Shown here one piece after another: positions 25,878 through 35,756 of a DNA stretch of 64,000 nt. The notes under the pieces were generated by a model, which saw only the letters and a list, made by a program, of their open reading frames with translations, ran no database searches and had not been told where the DNA came from. The stretch spans positions 1,302,001 to 1,366,000 of the forward strand of contig NZ_CP024091.1 of assembly GCF_002736205.1 (NCBI RefSeq). Direction: 5' to 3'. Position numbers and translations under genes: made by a program. Position 1 is the stretch's first letter. The number at the start of each line of letters is the position of its first letter. This stretch comes from Pedobacter ginsengisoli. GTDB taxonomy: Bacteria; Bacteroidota; Bacteroidia; Sphingobacteriales; Sphingobacteriaceae.

Positions 25878-26789
25878 ATGAAACAAGAAACATTGGCAAC
25901 AGCCGCAGTTTGTTATGGTGAAATACTTTGGGATGTTTTGCCAGATGGCCCTCAGCCAGGCGGAGCTCCTTTAAATGTAGCTTATCACCTTAATAAAATG
26001 GGTGTAGCATCTGGTTTGATCAGTAGGATTGGTGATGATACCAATGGGCATAAGCTGGAAGAATTGATGGATAACTGGGGCATGAATAAAGCTTTTCTGC
26101 AAACTGATAAGGAATATGCAACCAGCCAGGTACTGGCCAGAATGAATAATGGAAATGAGGTAACTTATGAAATTGTTTTTCCGGTAGCCTGGGATTTTAT
26201 AAATGAGGCTAACAGGTTAAAGGAACAAATAAAATCCTCAAAATATTTTATTTATGGCAGTCTTGCTTCCAGAAATGATATTTCCAGAAATACACTTATA
26301 GAGTTATTGGATATTGATGCAATAAAAGTTTTTGACATTAACATTCGTCCACCTTTTATTAATCATTCATTGCTGGAGATTCTATTAACCAAAGCCGACA
26401 TCGTGAAATTTAATGAAGCGGAGCTGAGTATGGTTCAAACCATGTTTAGTGGTTCATTTGATGGGGAACCTCAGATGGTTAAATTTATTCAGGACCGTTT
26501 TAATGTGCCCGAAATTATTGTTACAAAAGGAGAGTTCGGGGCTTCTTATTATAAGAATGATGAGGCACATCATATTTGGGGAAATGAGATTAAAGTAACG
26601 GATACAATAGGGAGTGGAGATTCTTTTTTGGCGGCTTTTATAGCTAGTCATTACCTCAGTGATCAGCCTAAAGATATATTAATGAAAGCGATAGCAATGG
26701 GTGGTTTTATTGCTACCAAAAAAGGAGGCTGCCCACAGTACGATATTTCTGAGTACATCGAATTCAAAAATCAAATATTTAAAACCTAA
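25878..26789 (+). CDS. Fructokinase, PfkB family
   Basis: Phosphorylates fructose to a fructose phosphate in the cytoplasm. 303 residues. The N-terminal PfkB region contains PGGAPLNVAYHL, and the C-terminal signature DTIGSGDSFLAAF holds the catalytic Asp. Substrate assignment rests on context: it starts 11 bases after the sugar MFS gene and precedes SusC/SusD and a GH32 fructanase. Other PfkB sugars cannot be excluded from sequence alone. Confidence 0.9.
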   Translation: MKQETLATAAVCYGEILWDVLPDGPQPGGAPLNVAYHLNKMGVASGLISRIGDDTNGHKLEELMDNWGMNKAFLQTDKEYATSQVLARMNNGNEVTYEIVFPVAWDFINEANRLKEQIKSSKYFIYGSLASRNDISRNTLIELLDIDAIKVFDINIRPPFINHSLLEILLTKADIVKFNEAELSMVQTMFSGSFDGEPQMVKFIQDRFNVPEIIVTKGEFGASYYKNDEAHHIWGNEIKVTDTIGSGDSFLAAFIASHYLSDQPKDILMKAIAMGGFIATKKGGCPQYDISEYIEFKNQIFKT

Positions 26790-26838
26790 ATAAACATAGT
26801 AAAACACAACCAAATATTTAAACCATAACCAAATTATC

Positions 26839-29800
26839 ATGAGAAAATTTTTCTTGCTATGCAGCTTGCTGCTCATAGCGATAAGCGCGAGCTTTGGGCA
26901 AACCAGAGTCATTACCGGAAGGGTAACTGATGGAGAATCGGTGCCTTTGGAGGCGGTAACAGTAGCAATACCGGGCACTAAAACAACAGTGCTTACTGAT
27001 CAGAATGGTAACTTTAAAATTAGTGCCGAAAATGGACAGACCATAAAGTTCATCTACATGGGTGCAGATCCTTACAGTTATACTGTTACGCTGGAATCTC
27101 AAAATCTGCAAATCAAACTGAATGTTGCCAGTACCAGTTTAAACCAGGTGGTAGTAACCGGTTACCAGAAAGAGCGTAAAAAGGACATTACCGGAGCAGT
27201 AAATGTAGTTGACGTAAAAGGCATTAAGGATATTCCTGTAGGAAACCCGGTTAAATCACTTCAGGGAAGGGTGCCGGGAGTTTTTATTACCACTGATGGT
27301 TCGCCTTCGGGAGGTGCTACTGTAAGGATTCGTGGTATCGGAACTTTAGGTAACAATGATCCATTGTATGTAATAGATGGTGTTCCATCTAAGAGGGGTT
27401 TACAAGAGTTAAATCCTAATGATATTGAATCTATACAGGTACTGAAAGATGCTTCTTCATCTACAATTTATGGATCAAGAGCTGCGAATGGAGTAATTAT
27501 CATTACTACAAAAAAAGCCAAAGCAGGATATTCTAAGATTGATGTAAATGTATCTGCATCTATTCAGAACTATGCTACAAAATTAAAGACTCTGGATGCA
27601 GATGGTAGAGGCCGTGCATATTGGCAGGCTGCCGTAAATGATAAAGCAGATCCAAATAAGCATCAGATCTATCAATTTGACTGGAATAAAGATTTTAATA
27701 ACCCCGTTTTAAATAAGGTTATTTATCCTGAATTTATTGATAATGCCAAAACAATGAGACCTGCTAATACAGATTGGTTTGATGCGATTTCTCAAAATTC
27801 AATTATTCAATCGTATGATGTTGCCTTGAGCAATGGGAGTGAAAAAGGAAACACCATGTTTTCTGTAGGTTACTATCAAAACAAGGGAATTGTAAGATCG
27901 TCTAAAAACGACAAGTTTACTGCCAGGATAAATACGGATTTTAATTTCCTGGATTCTAAGCTTAAAATTGGAGAGAACCTTACGGCTAGTTATATTAAAA
28001 ATGCACTTACGCCTGTTAGTGATATCTTGTTTACATCTCTGGTTCAGCAGCCTATTGTTCCAATACATACAGTAGATGGTGGTTGGGGTGGACCTGCATC
28101 GGGCATGACTGACAGACAAAACCCTGTGAGACTGATAGAAGATAATAGACAGAATTCAAGTAATTTCTATCGTATTATGGGTAATGTATATGCTGATTAT
28201 AACATTATTCCGGGTTTAAATTTACGTACAAGTTTAGGGGTAGATTATAGCGGTACTTATCAGAGAACATTGCGTAAGTCGTACGTGTCAGGATTTTTGG
28301 CCGATCCTTCTAATCAGGTTACCAATTCACAAAATTATGATGGGAACATAGTTTGGCAAAATACATTGAACTATAAGCTAACCAGCAATAAGCATCAGGT
28401 TGAATTTTTACTTGGCCATGAGCAGATTAAAAATATCAATCAGTCATTCCTTGCCGCCAGACAAGGGCTTGCTTTAGAAACCATTGACTATGCTTACCTG
28501 GGCGCTGCAACAGGCAATACATTAAATGATGGTATAGGATCAGGAAACTCACTTCTCTCTTATTTTGGAAAAGTAAACTATGTTTTTAATGACAGGTATA
28601 TAGCTTCAGTAACATTAAGAAGAGATGGGTCGTCCCGTTTCGGACAGGATAACCGTTATGGTACATTCCCCGCGTTTTCTGCCGGATGGCGTGTTAGCGA
28701 GGAAGAGTTTATGAAAAAGATTCCTTTCATTTCCGATTTAAAACTTAGGTACGGTTGGGGTAAGTCGGGTAATCAGGAAATTCCAAATAACGCTAACAGA
28801 GCTTTATATGCTGCTATTTATGGTATGGATCCTACCTGGGATTTCGATTCAGGAAGTGCTTATGATATTAGCGGTAGTGGATCAGGACTATTACCATCAG
28901 GTTTTACTTCGATACAGAGAGGTAACGATGCATTAAAATGGGAGTCTTTACAGGAATCTAATTTTGGTTTAGATTTCGGCTTGCTAAACAACAAAATCAC
29001 CGGTTCATTCGATTATTTTATTAAAAACACTTCCGATATTTTAATAAAACCTGCCTATCTGGCTGTTTTAGGCGATGGAGGGAGTAAATATATAAATGGG
29101 GCCTCAATGCGTAATAAGGGTTTTGATGCTTTACTATCTTACGATAACAAGTTCTCTAATGACTTTTCAATGAACCTAACCGGTAACTTTTCATTATACC
29201 GGAATGAGGTTACTTATTTGCCACAGGATGTTCTGGTATCCTATCCTGGAAATGGAACAGATAAAACCATTTTGAACAGACCAGTTAATTCATTCTTTGG
29301 ATATGTGGCTGATGGTTTGTTTCAAAATGCAGACGAGGTAAATTCCTCAGCAGCACAGCCTGGTAAGGGTATTGGTAGGATCAGATATAAAGACCTAAAC
29401 GGAGATAATGTTATAAATGATAAGGACAGAGATTTTATTGGCAATGGCAGCCCTAAATTTACCTATGGACTAAACGCCGCTTTTACCTATAAGAACTTTG
29501 ATCTTAGCTTTTTTGTGCAGGCAATTAATATTAAAGTAACGAATGAGTTTAAGACTTATACTGATTTTTCGTCCCTGTGGACGGGAACAAACTGGGGAGC
29601 AAGAACTCTTGATGCCTGGACTCCTGCTAACCCAGGTTCAACAATTCCGGCACTTACGTTAATAGATAATAATAATGAAGGTAGACCATCTACCTACTTT
29701 ATTGAAGATGGATCTTATATAAAGTTAAGAAACTTGCAATTGGGGTATAATTTAAAGAGTTTATTCAAATCGAAAATTCAAAATGCCAGGATATTTATAC

Positions 29801-29919
29801 AAGGGAGTAATTTATTCACTATAAAAAGTAAATCATTTACAGGCACCGATCCTGAAACCCCGAATTATGGATTTCCGGTACCTGTAATAGGAACTATTGG
29901 CCTGAACATTACATTGTAA
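26839..29919 (+). CDS. susC: SusC-like TonB-dependent outer membrane transporter
   Basis: A 1026-residue SusC family protein importing oligosaccharides across the outer membrane. Order: signal peptide (ending SFGQ), a carboxypeptidase-like regulatory domain (about 25-105, ITGRVTDGESVPLEAVTV), a plug domain (about 115-225, VRIRGIGTLGNNDPLYVIDG), then a 22-strand barrel to the terminal aromatic/leucine strand (GTIGLNITL). It lacks a TonB-box-bearing STN domain. The SusD partner starts 18 bases after it. In fructan loci this pair takes up levan or inulin oligosaccharides. Confidence 0.95.
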   Translation: MRKFFLLCSLLLIAISASFGQTRVITGRVTDGESVPLEAVTVAIPGTKTTVLTDQNGNFKISAENGQTIKFIYMGADPYSYTVTLESQNLQIKLNVASTSLNQVVVTGYQKERKKDITGAVNVVDVKGIKDIPVGNPVKSLQGRVPGVFITTDGSPSGGATVRIRGIGTLGNNDPLYVIDGVPSKRGLQELNPNDIESIQVLKDASSSTIYGSRAANGVIIITTKKAKAGYSKIDVNVSASIQNYATKLKTLDADGRGRAYWQAAVNDKADPNKHQIYQFDWNKDFNNPVLNKVIYPEFIDNAKTMRPANTDWFDAISQNSIIQSYDVALSNGSEKGNTMFSVGYYQNKGIVRSSKNDKFTARINTDFNFLDSKLKIGENLTASYIKNALTPVSDILFTSLVQQPIVPIHTVDGGWGGPASGMTDRQNPVRLIEDNRQNSSNFYRIMGNVYADYNIIPGLNLRTSLGVDYSGTYQRTLRKSYVSGFLADPSNQVTNSQNYDGNIVWQNTLNYKLTSNKHQVEFLLGHEQIKNINQSFLAARQGLALETIDYAYLGAATGNTLNDGIGSGNSLLSYFGKVNYVFNDRYIASVTLRRDGSSRFGQDNRYGTFPAFSAGWRVSEEEFMKKIPFISDLKLRYGWGKSGNQEIPNNANRALYAAIYGMDPTWDFDSGSAYDISGSGSGLLPSGFTSIQRGNDALKWESLQESNFGLDFGLLNNKITGSFDYFIKNTSDILIKPAYLAVLGDGGSKYINGASMRNKGFDALLSYDNKFSNDFSMNLTGNFSLYRNEVTYLPQDVLVSYPGNGTDKTILNRPVNSFFGYVADGLFQNADEVNSSAAQPGKGIGRIRYKDLNGDNVINDKDRDFIGNGSPKFTYGLNAAFTYKNFDLSFFVQAINIKVTNEFKTYTDFSSLWTGTNWGARTLDAWTPANPGSTIPALTLIDNNNEGRPSTYFIEDGSYIKLRNLQLGYNLKSLFKSKIQNARIFIQGSNLFTIKSKSFTGTDPETPNYGFPVPVIGTIGLNITL

Positions 29920-29936
29920 CCTAAAAATAACAGAAC

Positions 29937-31655
29937 ATGAAAAGATTATTATATACACTAGTAGTTCTTGGTATCCTTTTTACGTCGTGTAAAAAGGTAC
30001 TGGATGAGCCGGCACAGGGAGTTGCCTCTGGTGAGGAGTTGAATACTCCAGAAAATGTTGACAAGATGGTAATTGCCGCTTATTCATCTTTAGGAAATGA
30101 TCACTATACTTCTCCATATTCAAGTATGTGGCCATATGGAAGTGTTAGAGGTGGTGATACTTACAAAGGAGGAGATGGACCCGGAGATTTATCAGAATTC
30201 CATCTTTTTGAAACTTTTGTTACAAACCGCGTAGATAATGGCTTGTTAGATCAGTTATGGTTTAGGCTTTATGTTGGCGTTGGAAGGGTTAATGATGCTT
30301 TAAAAAGAGTAAATGCATTATCTGATGCTGATTACCCTAAAAAAGCCGAAAGACAAGGGGAATTGAAGTTTTTAAGAGGACACTATTATTTTCTGCTTAA
30401 AATCCTTTTTAAATATGTGCCTTATATTGATGAAACAATTGTAAAAGAAGATTACCCAACAATTTCTAACAGGGCATTAAGTAATGATGAATTGTGGAAC
30501 AAGATCTCGGCTGATTTCAAAGATGCAGCAGCAGTGCTTCCACCGGATCAAAGTGATAAGGGCAGACCAAATAAATTTACTGCCAAAGCTTATTTAGCCA
30601 AGGCTTTATTATATCAGGCATACACTCAGGACGAAAATAATGCGGTAACTTCTATAAGCAATGAAAAATTAACAGAGGTTAATGCGCTTTGTGATGAAGT
30701 AATTGCATCAGGAAGATACCATTTAAGTGATGATTTTGCTGATAACTTTCTATCGGCAACTGAAAATGGCCCGGAGTCTGTGTTTGCAATTCAGTATTCG
30801 AAAGATGATGGAACGCCTAAAGGAAGACTTGATTATGGACATGCGCTTAACTATCCTATGAACCAGGATTATGGCTGCTGCGGTTTCAATGTGCCTAGTC
30901 ATGATCTGATTAATTCATTTAAAACTGATGCAAGTGGTTTACCCATGTTTGCAAGTTACAACGATGTGGATGTTGCAGCTTCTCTTGATTTTCAGACCAG
31001 TACTTTTGATCCTCGTTTAGACCATACCGTTGCTAAGCCTGGTGCTCCATTTAAGTATAAAACAGATTTTATATTTGAACGCTTTTGGGCCAGGGCTCCT
31101 GCTGTTTATGATGCATTTGCAAGTTTAAAGGAAGCAGTATTGCCTGGTGATGCTTCTTTTCAGAAAATCCCGCCATTTATGTCGAGCTCTAAAAACTGGG
31201 AGATCATTCGTTATTCTGATGTGCTTTTATGGAAAGCTGAGGCTTTAATAGAACTTGGCAGACAAGATGAGGCTTACCCATTGATAAACCAGGTTAGAGA
31301 TCGTTCATCAAAAAGTAAAGCGCTTCTTAAACTTGCCAACGGAAATCCAACCTCAAATTACAATGTTCAGTTATATAAACCGGGTGTGAACTGCACATGG
31401 ACACAGGAATATGCAAGAAAAGCACTCCGTTTTGAAAGAAGAATTGAGTTTGCTACTGAAGGCTACCATTTTTTTGATTTGGTACGCTGGGGTGTGGCAG
31501 CACAAACTATGAACGCCTATTTTAATGTAGAAAAATCAAGAGCTAATCATTTGGCCACAGCTAAATTTACAGCTGCGAGAGATGAGTATTTTCCAATTCC
31601 ATTAAACCAGGTTAATTTTAGCAAAGGCTTATATCAACAAAATAAGGGCTGGTAA
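29937..31655 (+). CDS. susD: SusD/RagB-like glycan-binding lipoprotein
   Basis: A 572-residue surface lipoprotein that caps the SusC barrel and binds glycan. The lipobox is LFTSC with Cys18. A SusD-type TPR scaffold is visible: ELKFLRGHYYFLLKILFKYV, then FTAKAYLAKALLYQAY, and the RagB end IRYSDVLLWKAEALIELGR and ALRFERRIEFATEGYHFFDLVRWG. It follows SusC by 18 bases. No separate SusE-like surface protein is encoded in the locus. Confidence 0.95.
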   Translation: MKRLLYTLVVLGILFTSCKKVLDEPAQGVASGEELNTPENVDKMVIAAYSSLGNDHYTSPYSSMWPYGSVRGGDTYKGGDGPGDLSEFHLFETFVTNRVDNGLLDQLWFRLYVGVGRVNDALKRVNALSDADYPKKAERQGELKFLRGHYYFLLKILFKYVPYIDETIVKEDYPTISNRALSNDELWNKISADFKDAAAVLPPDQSDKGRPNKFTAKAYLAKALLYQAYTQDENNAVTSISNEKLTEVNALCDEVIASGRYHLSDDFADNFLSATENGPESVFAIQYSKDDGTPKGRLDYGHALNYPMNQDYGCCGFNVPSHDLINSFKTDASGLPMFASYNDVDVAASLDFQTSTFDPRLDHTVAKPGAPFKYKTDFIFERFWARAPAVYDAFASLKEAVLPGDASFQKIPPFMSSSKNWEIIRYSDVLLWKAEALIELGRQDEAYPLINQVRDRSSKSKALLKLANGNPTSNYNVQLYKPGVNCTWTQEYARKALRFERRIEFATEGYHFFDLVRWGVAAQTMNAYFNVEKSRANHLATAKFTAARDEYFPIPLNQVNFSKGLYQQNKGW

Positions 31656-31711
31656 TGGATTTAAAACACTATAATTACATAAACATACAATTTAACCTAA
31701 ATTATTAAGCG

Positions 31712-33361
31712 ATGAAATCAATGTTAAAAACAATACTTACCACAGGGTTAATGCTGTGCTGCAGTATCTCGATGTTTGCAGCCGATATTTCTATTAAAAT
31801 CACAAAAAAGTACCTGAATCTGCCTGTATCACAGCGTCAGGATAGGAAAACAATGATATTTGAAATAGGAGGCAAACAGGAGCGGTCATTTAAAATCAGA
31901 CTGGCTCCTGGTGATCCTGAATATTGGGTGTTTACAGATGTATCGGCCTATAAAGGCAAAACCATTAAAATAAGCTATGATGGAGATGGGACCGGACTTA
32001 GCAAAATTTATCAGGATGATAAGATTGCAGGCCAGGATTCTTTGTATCACGAGAAAAATCGTCCTCAATTTCACTTCTCGACCAGAAGAGGATGGATTAA
32101 TGATCCAAATGGACTAATATTTTATGAAGGTGAATACCATCTGTTTTATCAGCATAATCCTTATGAAAGAGAATGGGAAAATATGTCGTGGGGGCATGCA
32201 GTAAGTAAAGATCTTGTGCATTGGGATGAGTTATCTGTAGCCTTGCATCCTGATAATTTAGGGACTATGTTTTCTGGTTCTGCCGTAATTGATTATGGCA
32301 ATACTGCTGGGTTTAACAAAGGGAATACCCCTGCAATGGTTGCCATATATACGGCCGACAACTCGGATAGAGAGATTCAGTGTATTGCTTACAGCCTTGA
32401 TAAAGGACGTACCTGGACTAAATATGCAAAGAACCCGGTTATAGATTCAAAAGAGAAATGGAACAGCAGAGATACACGGGATCCTAAAGTTTTTTGGTAT
32501 AAACCAGGTAAGCATTGGGTGATGGTATTAAATGAACGCGATGGTCATTCTATTTATACCTCTAAGAATTTAAAAGAATGGAATTATGAAAGCCATGTTA
32601 CCGGCTTTTGGGAATGCCCTGAGCTTTTTGAATTGCCAATTGATGGTAATAAGGAAAATACCAAATGGGTGATGTATGGTGCATCTGGTACTTATATGAT
32701 TGGTTCATTTGACGGAAAAGCCTTTACACCTGAAGCAGGCAAGTTTTTTTATTCGGCAGGGTCTATTTATGCTGCTCAAACTTATACTAATATTCCTGAA
32801 AGCGACGGTAGACGTATTCAAATAGGATGGGGAAGAATAGCTCAGCCGGATATGCCTTTTAATAACATGATGTTATTGCCTACTGAACTAAAACTTCATT
32901 CAACTAAAAATGGGGTAAGGGTGTTTAGTACACCAATAAAAGAAACAGAACAATTGTTTGATCGTACAAATCAATGGACTGATCTAAAATCAGATGATGC
33001 AAATCAAAAGCTTAAAGAATTCTATAGTGCTGATAAAATACGCATTAAAACTACCTTTAAGCTTTCGCACGCAACAAGTGCAGGGTTTAATTTATTTGGA
33101 CAGCGCGTTATTGATTACGACATGAATAATAATACAATTAATGGTGTTTTCTATTCGCCAAACGATATGACGAGTATGGAACTGACAGCCGACATCTATG
33201 TAGACAAGACATCGATTGAGGTATTTATTGATGGTGGTGCTTATTCTTATTCAATGGAAAGAAAGCCATTTGCTGATAATAAAGAAGGTTTCCATTTTTG
33301 GGGAAACAATATTGATGTTAAAAATCTGGAAGTTTATTCTGCTAAGTCTATCTGGAAGTAG
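31712..33361 (+). CDS. GH32 fructan hydrolase (levanase/inulinase/invertase)
   Basis: Releases fructose from beta-fructans or sucrose-type oligosaccharides. 549 residues with a signal peptide (ending FAADISI) and no lipobox, so a periplasmic rather than surface location is predicted. An N-terminal beta domain (about 25-110, DUF4980-like) precedes the five-bladed propeller. Catalytic motifs are WINDPNG with nucleophile D131, RDP with D257 and WECPE with acid/base E301. The C-terminal beta-sandwich carries VDKTSIEVFIDGG. It ends the operon before a strong terminator. Exo- versus endo-action cannot be read from sequence. Confidence 0.93.
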   Translation: MKSMLKTILTTGLMLCCSISMFAADISIKITKKYLNLPVSQRQDRKTMIFEIGGKQERSFKIRLAPGDPEYWVFTDVSAYKGKTIKISYDGDGTGLSKIYQDDKIAGQDSLYHEKNRPQFHFSTRRGWINDPNGLIFYEGEYHLFYQHNPYEREWENMSWGHAVSKDLVHWDELSVALHPDNLGTMFSGSAVIDYGNTAGFNKGNTPAMVAIYTADNSDREIQCIAYSLDKGRTWTKYAKNPVIDSKEKWNSRDTRDPKVFWYKPGKHWVMVLNERDGHSIYTSKNLKEWNYESHVTGFWECPELFELPIDGNKENTKWVMYGASGTYMIGSFDGKAFTPEAGKFFYSAGSIYAAQTYTNIPESDGRRIQIGWGRIAQPDMPFNNMMLLPTELKLHSTKNGVRVFSTPIKETEQLFDRTNQWTDLKSDDANQKLKEFYSADKIRIKTTFKLSHATSAGFNLFGQRVIDYDMNNNTINGVFYSPNDMTSMELTADIYVDKTSIEVFIDGGAYSYSMERKPFADNKEGFHFWGNNIDVKNLEVYSAKSIWK

Positions 33362-33377
33362 TTTAGCTTTATAAATT

Positions 33378-33429
33378 AAAAACCCTTGCTGTAAATTATT
33401 TTTATCGGCAAGGGTTTTTAATTAAATAT
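33378..33429. terminator. Bidirectional rho-independent terminator
   Basis: A 12-bp perfect stem AAAAACCCTTGC / GCAAGGGTTTTT with a 28-base loop. A/T-rich ends give a T run on either strand. It separates the end of the fructan operon from the convergent cytochrome c gene. Confidence 0.85.
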
Positions 33430-33431
33430 GA

Positions 33432-33854
33432 TTATTTGCAATTTTTTAAATCCTCAGCTATTTGCTCAGGAGTATACATTCCTTGCTTATTGCCATATGT
33501 GTTGGTAATGTAAACAACAATTTGAGCTATATCTATGTTGGCAAGAGTAGCAAAGTCGGGCATTTTCCCATCATATTTTTGACCGTTTACTGTAACCGGA
33601 CCGGATGCTCCATTTTTAATAAAGCAAGCTATTTTTTGCTTATTTTCTTTCAGAAAAATGGTATCTGTAAGTGGTGGGGCTAAAGCATTTAAACCTTCTC
33701 CATTAGCGCCATGGCAGTTTTGGCAATGTTTAATGTAAAGATCACGGCCGTTTGCATAATAAATATCTTGCTTTAACTGCTCTGAGCTTTGACAAGAATA
33801 GATCATAGTAGCAACTGTAATCAGAAATAATGAGCTTAATATTAACTTACGCAT
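33432..33854 (-). CDS. Small c-type cytochrome lipoprotein
   Basis: 140 residues. The lipobox is MIYSC (Cys about 21), so it is membrane-anchored in the periplasm. The heme motif is HCQNCHGANGEG (C-x2-C-H), and the distal Met is probably in YDGKMPDFATL. It resembles monoheme cytochromes that donate to or extend terminal oxidases. It is 2 bases after the SCO1-like gene, so the two form an operon linked to copper-dependent respiration. Confidence 0.9.
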   Translation of the reverse strand: MRKLILSSLFLITVATMIYSCQSSEQLKQDIYYANGRDLYIKHCQNCHGANGEGLNALAPPLTDTIFLKENKQKIACFIKNGASGPVTVNGQKYDGKMPDFATLANIDIAQIVVYITNTYGNKQGMYTPEQIAEDLKNCK

Positions 33855-33856
33855 AA

Positions 33857-34510
33857 TTACTTCTTATCTTCTGCAAGTAAAACCGGAATATCTTTGGTGA
33901 GTTGCGCAACCTGCTCTGGGTTTGTTCCATCGTAAGCTCCACGTATACGTTTTTGTTTGTCAATTAAAATTAGCCAACCCTGATGTACATATCCTTCTTT
34001 GGCTGTGCTATCTTCAATTACTGCTACCAGATAATCCTTTTCTGCAATTTTGTATATGCTGTCTTTTGAACCGTATGCAAATTGCCATTTTGGCCCATCA
34101 ACACCTAGTTTTTGTGCATACTTCTTTAGAACTGAAGGCTTGTCGTATTTAAAATCAATTGTATGGGAAAGGAACATCACATCCGGGTGGTCTTTGTATT
34201 TGTCGAATATGGTTTTCATGCTGCGGTGCATGGTGGGGCATATTGTTGTACATGAAGTGAAAAAGAAATCGGCGATGTAAATTTTATCTTTAAAAGTATC
34301 GTTGTTAATAACGTTGCTGTCCTGATTTAAGAAACTGAATGCAGGTATGGTTTTGTAAACTGTATCAACGCTGGTCGATCCATCTGCGTTTTTGACTGTC
34401 GCGGCTTCTCTTGGTCCTAAAATTGGAAGTTTTTTTTGTTCCTTACAAGAGGCCAGAAATACTATGCCGCCGAATAAAAGTGCTGATAAAATGGATCGGT
34501 TAAATTTCAT
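33857..34510 (-). CDS. SCO1/SenC-type copper chaperone lipoprotein, copy 1
   Basis: 217 residues from MKFNRSIL; an in-frame start at 34549 would cross the putative promoter. The lipobox is FLASC. The SCO fold shows the copper-binding CxxxC in FTSCTTICPTMH and the distal His in GYVHQGWL. SCO proteins deliver copper to the CuA site of cytochrome oxidase or act as thiol reductants. It shares about the same layout as the second copy at 37154 and heads a two-gene operon with cytochrome c. Confidence 0.92.
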   Translation of the reverse strand: MKFNRSILSALLFGGIVFLASCKEQKKLPILGPREAATVKNADGSTSVDTVYKTIPAFSFLNQDSNVINNDTFKDKIYIADFFFTSCTTICPTMHRSMKTIFDKYKDHPDVMFLSHTIDFKYDKPSVLKKYAQKLGVDGPKWQFAYGSKDSIYKIAEKDYLVAVIEDSTAKEGYVHQGWLILIDKQKRIRGAYDGTNPEQVAQLTKDIPVLLAEDKK

Positions 34511-34531
34511 AATAATGCTTTTTGAATGTTG

Positions 34532-34539
34532 CAAAGGTA
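34532..34539 (-). promoter_or_regulatory. Candidate SCO1 promoter -7 element
   Basis: The minus strand reads TACCTTTGCAAC, fitting TAnnTTTG, 22 bases before the chosen start of the SCO1-like gene. It supports the shorter start. The -33 box is not clear. Confidence 0.5.
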
Positions 34540-34613
34540 CGCTACTCAAAAAATAATATGTAATGTGGGGGTAATAAAATGTAAGTTTTAGCTTATAAGT
34601 ATGGAATTATTAG

Positions 34614-34736
34614 ATGAAGTATTTAACAGAAATGATATCAGCTTCAAAAGTACTGCGGGAATATGTGGAAGAAGCCGTAACTTTGCAAAAAAAAGAGGAG
34701 AGTTTTATGCCCGACCCTTTTTATAGAATTACATAA
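34614..34736 (+). CDS. Possible 40-residue peptide before fabH
   Basis: From the ATG at 34614 the frame encodes MKYLTEMISASKVLREYVEE and continues to DPFYRIT, ending 6 bases before the fabH start. The composition is protein-like and helical. A second, overlapping frame (34601-34726, 41 residues) is also open, so at most one is real. There is no strong ribosome site. It is weakly supported and of unknown function. Confidence 0.35.
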   Translation: MKYLTEMISASKVLREYVEEAVTLQKKEESFMPDPFYRIT

Positions 34737-34742
34737 ACATAA

Positions 34743-35756
34743 ATGAGAATAAGGAAAAATGCGGTGATTACCGCGGTTGGGGGTTATGTTCCGGACACTA
34801 TTTTAAGTAACCATGACCTTGAAAAGATGGTAGATACCAATAACGAGTGGATTGTTGCGAGGACCGGGATAAAGGAGAGAAGAATAGTAAATGATCCAAA
34901 TATTGCAACCTCAGACATGGCTACTTATGCCCTAAAGAGGTTGATGGAAGAAGGAAATGTAGATCCGGATGAGATTGATTGTGTAATTGTCTCTACTTCA
35001 ACACCCGATTATGTAATGGTATCAACCGGGAGCATGGTTTGTGAAAAGGCGGGTTTGAAAAATGCATGGGGTATTGATACCAACGCGGCTTGCAGCGGTT
35101 TTTTATATGCACTAACCCTTGGTTCGAGTATGATTGAAAGCGGTCGTTGTAAAAAAGTAGTTGTTATTGGTGCTGATAAAAATAGTTCTATAATAAACTA
35201 TGCTGATCGTAACACTTGCATTCTTTTTGGTGATGGCGCCGGAGCTGTTTTATTAGAGCAAACTGAGGAACCTGTAGGTTTAATGGATAGCTATTTCAGA
35301 ACAGATGGCAGTGGTAAAGAGAATTTGATTGTTACTGCTGGAGGGTCTAAATTCCCTGCATCTCAGCAAACGCTTGATGATAAGTTACATTATGTGCGTC
35401 AGGATGGTCGTGTTGTATTTAAAGCGGCAATTCAGGGGATGACTGATACTTGTAATAAGGTATTAAAATCTAATGATCTGGAAAGTTCACAAATCAATTA
35501 TCTGATTCCTCATCAGGCTAATTTAAGAATTATCCAATCTGTGGGTGATTATCTTGGACTATCTGAAGATCAGGTAAAGGTTAATATTGATAGATATGGT
35601 AATACAACTGCCGCAACTATTCCTTTGTGTTTATGGGACTTTAAAGATGATTTCAAATATGGCGACAAATTAATGTTAACCGCGTTTGGTGCTGGTTTTT
35701 CATGGGGTGCTACTTATTTGAAATGGGGTAACTTAAGGAACAAAAAATCCAATTAA
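34743..35756 (+). CDS. fabH: 3-oxoacyl-ACP synthase III (KASIII)
   Basis: Starts fatty acid chains by condensing an acyl-CoA with malonyl-ACP. 337 residues. The catalytic triad is seen as Cys in DTNAACSGFLYAL, His in LIPHQANLRI and Asn in YGNTTAATIPL. TNNEWIVARTGIKERRI is the normal N-terminal motif. It is not next to plsX, rpmF or fabD, so it may be a second copy serving special acyl chains. It overlaps the thioesterase start by one base. Confidence 0.93.
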   Translation: MRIRKNAVITAVGGYVPDTILSNHDLEKMVDTNNEWIVARTGIKERRIVNDPNIATSDMATYALKRLMEEGNVDPDEIDCVIVSTSTPDYVMVSTGSMVCEKAGLKNAWGIDTNAACSGFLYALTLGSSMIESGRCKKVVVIGADKNSSIINYADRNTCILFGDGAGAVLLEQTEEPVGLMDSYFRTDGSGKENLIVTAGGSKFPASQQTLDDKLHYVRQDGRVVFKAAIQGMTDTCNKVLKSNDLESSQINYLIPHQANLRIIQSVGDYLGLSEDQVKVNIDRYGNTTAATIPLCLWDFKDDFKYGDKLMLTAFGAGFSWGATYLKWGNLRNKKSN

